Assembly: GCA_964508715.1 (NCBI GenBank)
Contig: CAZDUX010000039.1
Location: forward strand, 1 to 11,811
Direction: 5' to 3'
From: JAKALX01 sp964508715
GTDB taxonomy: Bacteria; Chloroflexota; Dehalococcoidia; Tepidiformales; Tepidiformaceae
Length of the DNA: 11,811 nt
The notes beneath the pieces were generated by a model. The model had not been told where the DNA came from and ran no database searches. It saw only the letters and a program-made list of their open reading frames with translations. A program made the position numbers and the translations under genes. Positions 6,748-11,811 of this stretch are shown here, piece by piece. Position 1 is the stretch's first letter. Every line of letters starts with the position of its first letter.

Positions 6748-7372
6748 CGACGACCAGTGGATCGAACGCGCACGGGCGCGCGTTGCTGCGGGGGAGCCAT
6801 GGGAGACGCCGCCCGATGAGCCGCTCGGTACGCCTCCTGCACAGCCGACCGTGTCATCTACCCGTAGCGAGCGGTGCCCCTTCTGTGAAGCGCGGCCCCC
6901 TCTCGAGATCGTCTATCGCGCGGAGGTCCCCAGCACGGAACCGCTCCTCCGCTGCCCGGATTGCCACGGCTTCTGGGCACGGGGCGATGCCCTCAGCCAC
7001 GGTATCCGTGATCCTGCCGACGACGACGCCTCGTTCATCGCCGCCCCTGTCAGGCCACGCTGCCGCGCCTGCGGCGGCCACCTCACGCCCGGCCTCGTCT
7101 GCTCCCGCTGCGGCAAGCTGTTGCCACCCCTCGACTGTCCCTCATGCGGGAAGCCCATGGAGCGGTCGGTACACGCGGGCGTTACCCTCGATACCTGTGC
7201 TTCATGCACCGGTACATGGTTCGATATCGGCGAGATCGGCCAGGTCTACGGCTTGCAACCGCCCCAGGGCCTCGGTGCCCGCCTCGTTGATGAGCACGCC
7301 TGCAATGATGAACCCCCCGGCTGGGCCATGATGCTCGGTACAATCGTGCGCCTCGTGGCCCCGTTCATCTGA
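6737..7372 (+). CDS. Multi-zinc-ribbon protein (TFIIB-type zinc finger), function unknown
   Basis: 211 residues from a GTG at 6737; the open frame extends further upstream, but that part overlaps the Fur-family gene and reads like non-coding shadow. There are three zinc-ribbon blocks: C47/C50 with C73/C76, C109/C112 with C122/C125, and C134/C137 with C154/C157. The first and last have the zf-TFIIB pattern, in which a CPxC pair is followed about 16-22 residues later by a second CxxC and then G-x-W (CPDCHGFW at 73-80; CASCTGTWFDIGEI at 154-167). The middle block is a generic short ribbon. The end (about 195-211) is a hydrophobic segment without charges except one Arg and could be amphipathic or membrane-associated. 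Proteins of this kind are widespread and uncharacterised; roles in transcription or metal handling are guesses. It is divergent from the Fur-family regulator and converges with the suf operon. Confidence 0.75.
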   Translation: MRLTDDQWIERARARVAAGEPWETPPDEPLGTPPAQPTVSSTRSERCPFCEARPPLEIVYRAEVPSTEPLLRCPDCHGFWARGDALSHGIRDPADDDASFIAAPVRPRCRACGGHLTPGLVCSRCGKLLPPLDCPSCGKPMERSVHAGVTLDTCASCTGTWFDIGEIGQVYGLQPPQGLGARLVDEHACNDEPPGWAMMLGTIVRLVAPFI

Positions 7373-7463
7373 GACACCCGGCCGATCGAGCCACGGTGGA
7401 TAGCCGGCAATCACCTCGGCCCATGTCACCGGGACTCTGCCAGGTGTTGGAGCGATTACCGCA

Positions 7464-7477
7464 GCGCCGGATGGCGC
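7464..7477. terminator. Weak hairpin between the converging zinc-ribbon gene and suf operon
   Basis: GCGCC (7464-7468) and GGCGC (7473-7477) form a 5-bp stem with a 4-nt loop, three bases beyond the sufT-like stop. There is no T-tract on either strand. It may help end or protect the suf transcript. Nothing stronger is seen in the 7373-7480 gap. Confidence 0.3.
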
Positions 7478-7480
7478 GAT

Positions 7481-7804
7481 CTACCAGATCCCCAGCTGCA
7501 TCTTGACGTCGTCGCTGGCCATCGTCCGCGGGTCCCACGGCGGGTTCCAGACGATCTGGACGTCCACATCATTCACGCCCGGGAGTTCGCGCAGCTTCGC
7601 GTAGGCGTCCCCGCGAATGACAGGCCCCATCGGGCAGCCCGGGCTCGTGAGGGTCATCGTCACGAGCACTGTTCCCTCGTCGAGCTGGATGTCATAGACG
7701 AGCCCGAGCTCGACGATGCTCATCTGGAGCTCCGGGTCCATTACCTCGGTCAACTTCGCCCAGAGTACGTCGGACGATGGAACCGTTGCGGTTGCTTCAG
7801 TCAT
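7481..7804 (-). CDS. sufT: SufT-like Fe-S maturation protein (MIP18/DUF59 family)
   Basis: 107 residues from the ATG at 7804, the usual size of single-domain MIP18/PaaD/SufT proteins. DPELQMSIVELGLVYDI (23-39) is the family's N-terminal signature, and SPGCP (54-58) holds the conserved Cys (C57). The end, with VWNPPWDP then M-A-S-D-D and LG near the C terminus, matches the subgroup found in SUF operons. Such proteins help deliver or mature Fe-S clusters; the exact step is not settled. The start is fixed by AGGAGG at 7815-7820, which overlaps the sufU stop (TAGGAGG). The open frame extends 26 codons further into sufU, but that portion is not family-like. It is the last gene of the suf operon. 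Confidence 0.88.
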   Translation of the reverse strand: MTEATATVPSSDVLWAKLTEVMDPELQMSIVELGLVYDIQLDEGTVLVTMTLTSPGCPMGPVIRGDAYAKLRELPGVNDVDVQIVWNPPWDPRTMASDDVKMQLGIW

Positions 7805-7814
7805 TGGTGCAGGT

Positions 7815-7820
7815 CCTCCT
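7815..7820 (-). promoter_or_regulatory. Ribosome binding site of sufT overlapping the sufU stop
   Basis: Minus-strand AGGAGG lies 10 bases before the ATG at 7804 and shares bases with the TAG stop of sufU (7819-7821). It fixes the sufT start and links its translation to sufU. Confidence 0.75.
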
Positions 7821-8286
7821 ATGCCGCCGTGCTTGCTTTGTCCAGCCCTTCCTGGAGCACGTTCCAGGAAAGCAGTGCGCACTTCACGCGCGCCGGGAGC
7901 TTCGCCACGCCTTCGAGCGCTTCCAGGTCACCAAGCTCACGTGCCGGTGGAGCGCCCTCGAGCATCATCGCCCGGAACAACGCCATCAAGCGCCGTGCCT
8001 CGGCGATGCTTCGCCCTTTCACCGACTCGGTGAGCATCGACGCACTCGATTGGCTGATCGAGCAGCCCTGCCCATCGAAGGCAATGTCGTCAATCGTGTC
8101 GCCGTGAATATCCATGTCGAGACGGATCTCGTCTCCACACACGGGGTTCATCCCCTCGACGTGCTGGGTCGGATGGGCCAGCACACCATGATTCCTCGGC
8201 CGCCGGGAGTGGTCGAGGATTAGTTCACGGTAGAGGTCGTCAAACTGCGGCTCTGGAATCGGCACGGCCAAATACTCGGTTCGCAT
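7819..8286 (-). CDS. sufU: SufU sulfur-transfer / Fe-S assembly protein
   Basis: 155 residues from the ATG at 8286. SufU accepts the persulfide sulfur from SufS and passes it to the SUF scaffold. Family residues are in place: FDDLYRELILDH (15-26), NPVCGDE with C50 and D52, GQGCSIS with C75, and VKCALLSW with C136; these bind the zinc ion that SufU uses. The SufU-specific insertion absent from IscU lies between C75 and C136 (about residues 106-128). The start is uncertain: the ATG overlaps sufS by 47 bases and has no Shine-Dalgarno sequence. A TTG at 8271 or a GTG at 8265 would also keep the conserved core, which begins near residue 15. Translation probably depends on ribosomes finishing sufS. 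Confidence 0.9.
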   Translation of the reverse strand: MRTEYLAVPIPEPQFDDLYRELILDHSRRPRNHGVLAHPTQHVEGMNPVCGDEIRLDMDIHGDTIDDIAFDGQGCSISQSSASMLTESVKGRSIAEARRLMALFRAMMLEGAPPARELGDLEALEGVAKLPARVKCALLSWNVLQEGLDKASTAA

Positions 8287-9487
8287 GATTGAGCGCATCG
8301 ACGAGTGCGTCGATTTCGCCCGCGTAATTGTAGATGTAAAAGCTCGCACGGTTCGTTGCAGGCACGCCCAGCCGCCGCATGAGTAGCTGCGCGCAATGGT
8401 GCCCCGCCCGAATCGCCACTCCGTGCTGGTCCACAATCGTGCTCACATCGTGCGGGTGAATCCCCTCGAGTGAGAAGCTCACTGCTCCGCCTCGCCGCTC
8501 GACATCCAGCGGGCCGTGGATCCGGACCCCCTCAACCGAGTGCAGCCGGTCGATTGCCGCTGCCGTAATCGCCTTCTCGTGTTCTCGAACGTTCTCCATC
8601 CCCAGGTTGCGCAGGTAGGTGATCGCCGCACCAAACGCAACCACGTCGGCGATGTTCGGCGTGCCCGCCTCGAACTTGTGTGGAACGTCCGCCCACGTCG
8701 ATTCATCCGGCCGGACGAGTGCGATCATCTCACCCCCGCCCATGAACGGATCCATCGATTCGAGCAGTCCCGCACGTGCCCAGAGAACGCCAACGCCCGT
8801 CGGGCCCAGCATCTTGTGCGCCGAGAACGCGAAGAAGTCGGCCCCCAGCGCATCCACATCGATCGGCAGGTGTGGCACGCTCTGCGCCCCATCCACGAGC
8901 ATCAGCGCCCCGTGGGCATGCGCCATCTCGGCGATCTCCGTCACCGGGTTGATCGTCCCCAGGACGTTCGACATGTGGACCACGCTGACGATCTTCGTTT
9001 TCGGCCCAATGAGCCGCCGTGCCTCATCGAGGTCCAGGAACCCGTCGTCCGAGATACCGATGTACTTCAACACCGCACCGGTGCGCCGCGCCAGCAGTTG
9101 CCACGGCACGATATTCGAGTGGTGCTCCATCACGGTCAGGACGATCTCATCGCCCTCGCGGATGTTCGCATCGCCCCACGCCCGTGCCACGAGGTTGATG
9201 CCCTCGGTCGTATTGCGCGTGAACACCACGTCCTGCGGCCGGTTCGCTCCGATGTGCGCCGCCACCTGCACCCGCACGCCTTCGTACTGGTCTGTCGCCT
9301 GCACCGCGAGTGTGTGGATTCCACGGTGGATGTTGGCGTTGGTTGTCTCGTAGTAGCGGACGAGCGCGTCCACCATCTGCCGCGGCTTCTGCGTTGTGGC
9401 GGCATTGTCGAAATACACCAGGGGGCGGCCGTTCACCTCCTGCTGGAGGATTGGGAAATCCTCGCGAATTCGCATCGTGTCCAGCAC
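8240..9487 (-). CDS. sufS: Cysteine desulfurase SufS (class V aminotransferase fold, type II)
   Basis: 415 residues; a PLP enzyme that converts cysteine to alanine and holds the sulfur as a persulfide for SufU. Seen here: YFDNAATTQKP (25-35), TRNTTEGINLVARAW (90-104), EHHSNIVPW (121-129) with the histidine that stacks on PLP, VDGAQSVPH (198-206) with the PLP Asp, AFSAHKMLGPTGVG (220-233) with K225 as the Schiff-base lysine, and RAGHHCAQLLM (360-370) with catalytic C365. The short loop around C365 is that of SufS/CsdA (type II) enzymes rather than IscS. The frame is open to a TTG at 9508, but GGGGAGG (9493-9499 complement) sits five bases before the GTG at 9487, making that the better start. 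It follows the Rieske gene by 17 bases and overlaps sufU at its end. Confidence 0.95.
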   Translation of the reverse strand: MLDTMRIREDFPILQQEVNGRPLVYFDNAATTQKPRQMVDALVRYYETTNANIHRGIHTLAVQATDQYEGVRVQVAAHIGANRPQDVVFTRNTTEGINLVARAWGDANIREGDEIVLTVMEHHSNIVPWQLLARRTGAVLKYIGISDDGFLDLDEARRLIGPKTKIVSVVHMSNVLGTINPVTEIAEMAHAHGALMLVDGAQSVPHLPIDVDALGADFFAFSAHKMLGPTGVGVLWARAGLLESMDPFMGGGEMIALVRPDESTWADVPHKFEAGTPNIADVVAFGAAITYLRNLGMENVREHEKAITAAAIDRLHSVEGVRIHGPLDVERRGGAVSFSLEGIHPHDVSTIVDQHGVAIRAGHHCAQLLMRRLGVPATNRASFYIYNYAGEIDALVDALNHANRVFGRADSRAAV

Positions 9488-9492
9488 GGTCG

Positions 9493-9499
9493 CCTCCCC
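9493..9499 (-). promoter_or_regulatory. Ribosome binding site deciding the sufS start
   Basis: Minus-strand GGGGAGG lies five bases before the GTG at 9487. It argues against the TTG start at 9508, which would place this motif inside the coding region. Confidence 0.75.
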
Positions 9500-9504
9500 G
9501 GAGG

Positions 9505-9813
9505 TCAAGGGATCTCCACCTCAATGGTGTCGCCCGCAACGCGGGTGGCATACGTCTTCACCGGCCGGACCGCTGGCAGGCGGACGGCCCGGCCCGTCGT
9601 CACGTCGAACCGCGCGCCATGGCGAGGGCACTCGATCTGAATGCCTTCCAGTTCGCCCTGGTCGAGCGGGCCGCCATCGTGCGTGCACACGTCATCGATG
9701 GTGTAGTACCCATCGCCCGTGTTGCAAAGCGCCAGTCGCAAGCCGTCTATCTCAACCACCTGTGCACTCGATGGTGCTACGTCGCCCACCTTCGCCACTG
9801 TGACCCACGTCAT
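9505..9813 (-). CDS. Rieske-type [2Fe-2S] ferredoxin in the suf operon
   Basis: 102 residues, a stand-alone Rieske domain of the size of soluble biphenyl-dioxygenase-type ferredoxins. The two cluster boxes are complete: CTHDGG with C43 and H45, and CPRHGARFD with C62 and H65. Between them lies GGPLDQGELEG; the second box is followed by VTTGRAVRLPAVRPVKTY, a normal end of the fold. No signal peptide or membrane helix is seen, so it should be cytoplasmic. The ATG at 9813 comes one base after the sufD stop, with GGGAG (9823-9827) nine bases upstream. Position between sufD and sufS suggests electron transfer for cluster assembly, but the partner is unknown; NirD-like small subunits look similar, though no nitrite reductase is nearby. 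Confidence 0.92.
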   Translation of the reverse strand: MTWVTVAKVGDVAPSSAQVVEIDGLRLALCNTGDGYYTIDDVCTHDGGPLDQGELEGIQIECPRHGARFDVTTGRAVRLPAVRPVKTYATRVAGDTIEVEIP

Positions 9814-9814
9814 G

Positions 9815-11101
9815 TCAACGTGCTCCCATTTTCGCTTCGAGCACCTCGGTCAATTCCTCGCGAACGCGTTCGTCCGGGACCCGGTCGATTACCTGCGCCA
9901 GGTACCCCGATACGAGTAGCGCCTCGGCCGCTGGCCGTGCAATACCCCGTGATTCGAGGTAGTAGAGCTGCTCCTCGTCCACCGGGCCCGCCGTCGCACC
10001 GTGGCTGCAGCGGATGACGTTGCTCGTCAGGATCTCGAGCACCGGGTCGCTGTCCGCAACCGCATTTTCGCTCAGCAGCAGGTTCCGGTTCTCCTGGTTC
10101 GCGTCCGCGTTCTTCGCTTCGAGGCCCACCCTGGTCACGCCGTAATACACCGAGCGTGCCGAGTCCTTCAGCGCTGCCTTGTAAAGCAGGTCGCTCCGCG
10201 TGTCGGGACCGATATGGTCCTGGTACGTGGAGAAGTCAACGTGCTGGTGGTCGTTCCCGATGCACAGCCCGTACAGCTCGCTCGAGGACCCGCGCCCTAC
10301 CATCGATGACGTCTGGTTCGCCTTCACCACCTGCCCACCCGTCGCCACGCTCAATCCGATGAAAGCCGAATCACGCTCGGTGACCACCCGTTGCTCCACG
10401 AAGACACGGGTCTTCGTGCCCCAGCGGTGCAGCGTCGTGTAGCGCACCTCCGAACCCGGGCCGGGCGCCACCTCGACGGCCGGGAACACCATGATGTCCT
10501 CATCCGATGACCGGAAATCCTCGATGATCGTTACCCGGCTGTTTGCACCCGTGACGATGAGCGTGTGCGGCGCCGCCAGCTGCTTCCCCGTCTCATAGCT
10601 CCGGACGATGCGTACCGGCTCCGGGATCTCCGCGTCTGCGGCCACCTCGACGAGCACGCCCCCGCGGAGGAGCGCGTAATGCGTCGCGGTGAACTTGCTC
10701 GTTGCTGGCAACACGTTTTTCCCGAGGTGCTGCTCGATGGCCGGCGCACCGTCGCTGAAATCCGCCAGCGTCAGGCCGTCTGCCGATGTCTCGGCGAGCA
10801 CGGTCTCGCTGTTGAGCTGAACCAGCAGGCCCGACGTCTCACCGATCCCGAAACGTTCCCGGAGCGCCGCCGCCGCGGGCCGTTCCGGCGCGGCCATGCC
10901 CGGTGTATACCCGGCGAGCGACAGGTGCGAGACATCTAGGTACTTCCACGGCCGCTGCTCATGCGAGTCCGGCCACGACATCCGCTCCATCGCGGCACCT
11001 GCATCCGCACGCAGGGTGCTCATCCACGGTGCATCACCGATCTCCCTGCCGAGCGCGGCACTAACACCCGCGATCCCTGTCTGCTCCAGCGCAGAAGTCA
11101 T
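9815..11101 (-). CDS. sufD: SufD, Fe-S cluster assembly scaffold subunit
   Basis: 428 residues; partner of SufB in the SufBC2D scaffold complex on which nascent Fe-S clusters form. The N-terminal helical part carries RPWKYLDVSHLSL (50-62). The long beta-helix core runs from about residue 140 to 350, with PHTLIVTGANSRVTIIED (178-195) and ELYGLCIGNDHQHVDF (275-290). The C-terminal part has SNVIRCSHGATAGPVDEEQL (360-379) followed by YYLESRGI. The CSHGA motif contains the histidine that corresponds to the SufD residue important for cluster formation in E. coli. The ATG at 11101 is chosen because AAGGG (11109-11113) lies seven bases upstream; GTG at 11128 and ATG at 11107 are alternatives. It is followed by the Rieske gene with one base between them. 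Confidence 0.95.
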   Translation of the reverse strand: MTSALEQTGIAGVSAALGREIGDAPWMSTLRADAGAAMERMSWPDSHEQRPWKYLDVSHLSLAGYTPGMAAPERPAAAALRERFGIGETSGLLVQLNSETVLAETSADGLTLADFSDGAPAIEQHLGKNVLPATSKFTATHYALLRGGVLVEVAADAEIPEPVRIVRSYETGKQLAAPHTLIVTGANSRVTIIEDFRSSDEDIMVFPAVEVAPGPGSEVRYTTLHRWGTKTRVFVEQRVVTERDSAFIGLSVATGGQVVKANQTSSMVGRGSSSELYGLCIGNDHQHVDFSTYQDHIGPDTRSDLLYKAALKDSARSVYYGVTRVGLEAKNADANQENRNLLLSENAVADSDPVLEILTSNVIRCSHGATAGPVDEEQLYYLESRGIARPAAEALLVSGYLAQVIDRVPDERVREELTEVLEAKMGAR

Positions 11102-11108
11102 CTGCATT

Positions 11109-11113
11109 CCCTT
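11109..11113 (-). promoter_or_regulatory. Ribosome binding site of sufD
   Basis: Minus-strand AAGGG, seven bases before the ATG at 11101, downstream of the two hairpins in the sufB-sufD gap. It favours this start over the GTG at 11128. Confidence 0.6.
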
Positions 11114-11127
11114 TCGTTTTCCATCCA

Positions 11128-11142
11128 CCCTGCAAGGCAGGG
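11128..11142 (-). other. Second hairpin in the sufB-sufD spacer
   Basis: CCCTGC and GCAGGG (11128-11133 with 11137-11142) form a perfect 6-bp stem with a 3-nt loop, without a T-tract. In the transcript it follows the larger hairpin and ends 26 bases before the sufD start, so it may affect ribosome access or mRNA stability. Confidence 0.45.
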
Positions 11143-11152
11143 GGCAAAGCCA

Positions 11153-11174
11153 GTGGCGAGGATTCCCTCGCCAC
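11153..11174 (-). other. First, stronger hairpin in the sufB-sufD spacer
   Basis: GTGGCGAGG (11153-11161) pairs perfectly with CCTCGCCAC (11166-11174) over a 4-nt loop. It begins 14 bases past the sufB stop on the transcript. The following bases are not T-rich, so it is more likely an attenuating, processing or stabilising element than a full terminator. Confidence 0.5.
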
Positions 11175-11188
11175 GGTGATATTCCTGC

Positions 11189-11811
11189 CTAGCCGACGGC
11201 ACCTTCCATCTGCAGCTCGACCAGCCGGTTGAGCTCCACGGCGTACTCCATCGGAAGTTCCTTCACGATCGGCTCGACGAAGCCGTTGACGATCATCTTT
11301 GCCGCCGCTTCCTCGCTCAGCCCCCGGCTCGTGAGGTAGAAGAGCTGGTCTTCGCTGAGCTTCGAGACGTACGCCTCGTGCTGCACGTGCACGTTGGGTG
11401 CGTCGATCTCCATCGTCGGGTAGGTGTCCGAGCGAGACGCCTCATCCAGCAGCAACGCATCGCAGCGCACTGTCGACTTCACGTTCTCGCAGCCCTCGTG
11501 CACCTTCAGTAGGCCACGATAGGTCGCACGCCCGCCATCTTTCGAGAGCGACTTCGAGATGATCGTCGATGTCGTGTTCGATGCCGCGTGGACCACCTTC
11601 CCGCCCGCATCCTGGTGCTGCCCTTCGCCTGCAAACGCCAGCGAAAGGATCTCGCCGTGGGCGCCCGGCTCCATCAGGTAGACACTCGGGAACTTCGTCG
11701 TCAGCTTCGAACCAAGGTTGCCGTCGACCCACTCCATCACTGCGTTTTCGTAGGCCACGGCACGCTTCGTCACCAGGTTGAACACGTTGTTCGACCAGTT
11801 CTGAATCGTCG
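11189..11811 (-). CDS. sufB: SufB, Fe-S cluster assembly scaffold subunit (C-terminal part; cut by window end)
   Basis: 206 residues of the C-terminal part are visible; the frame is open to the window edge, so the N-terminal half lies beyond 11811. The visible protein starts TIQNWSNNVFNLVTKRAVAY, a strongly conserved SufB stretch, then MEWVDGNLGSKLTTKFPSVY, the SLAFAGEGQHQDAGGKVVH beta-helix strand and RGLLKVHEGCENVKSTVRCD. The later HEAYVSKLSEDQLFYLTSRG corresponds to the HEA region and C-terminal helices of SufB, which carry residues needed for cluster building. It is the major scaffold subunit and works with SufC (not in the window) and SufD. An internal GTG (V in VFNLV) is not a start. 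The stop is TAG at 11189-11191, and sufD follows after an 87-bp spacer with two hairpins. Confidence 0.96.
   Translation of the reverse strand, partial: TIQNWSNNVFNLVTKRAVAYENAVMEWVDGNLGSKLTTKFPSVYLMEPGAHGEILSLAFAGEGQHQDAGGKVVHAASNTTSTIISKSLSKDGGRATYRGLLKVHEGCENVKSTVRCDALLLDEASRSDTYPTMEIDAPNVHVQHEAYVSKLSEDQLFYLTSRGLSEEAAAKMIVNGFVEPIVKELPMEYAVELNRLVELQMEGAVG

Noticed and set aside
8516..9640. A 374-codon open frame on the plus strand, opposite sufS and the Rieske gene
   Set aside because: The translation is rich in Arg, His and Pro and shows no domain. The minus-strand frame encodes an intact SufS with all catalytic residues, so this is a GC-driven shadow.

Overview
The window is GC-rich bacterial DNA, densely packed with metabolic genes. 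GTG starts are frequent, short gene overlaps are common, and there are no RNA genes, insertion sequences or CRISPR arrays. A SUF operon built on SufU (rather than IscU/SufA), with a small Rieske ferredoxin inside it and a SufT-type gene at its end, together with a GlcDEF oxidoreductase, suggests a thermophilic or aquatic member of the Chloroflexota, or less likely an actinobacterium. The taxonomic guess is inference from gene content and composition only.

Layout. (1) Positions 1-2144, plus strand: the last codons of an upstream gene, a strong intrinsic terminator, then the two permease subunits of a peptide/nickel-type (Dpp/Opp family) ABC importer. No ATPase genes follow. (2) Positions 2328-6653, minus strand: a four-gene overlapping operon reading Fur-family regulator -> glcD -> glcE -> glcF, which encodes a putative glycolate (or D-2-hydroxyacid) dehydrogenase with FAD and 4Fe-4S subunits. 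(3) Positions 6737-7372, plus strand: a multi-zinc-ribbon protein of unknown function, divergent from the Fur gene. It appears to be expressed from a leaderless GTG start just downstream of a near-consensus -10 box. (4) Positions 7481-11811, minus strand: an Fe-S cluster assembly operon reading sufB (cut by the window edge) -> sufD -> Rieske ferredoxin -> sufS -> sufU -> sufT-like.

How it fits together. SufS takes sulfur from cysteine and passes it to SufU, which delivers it to the SufB/SufD scaffold; SufT-like proteins help mature clusters. The neighbouring glcDEF operon makes an enzyme whose GlcF subunit carries two 4Fe-4S motifs, and that operon is headed by a Fur-family metal or peroxide sensor. 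A plausible but unproven reading is that iron or redox state controls an Fe-S-dependent 2-hydroxyacid oxidation next to the cell's Fe-S assembly genes.

The gene content is mostly recognisable. The parts most worth a second look are the Fur-glcDEF coupling and the regulator's altered metal site, the leaderless zinc-ribbon gene with a palindrome over its start, the tandem hairpins between sufB and sufD, the terminator inside the transporter locus, and a uniform C-over-G bias of the given strand.
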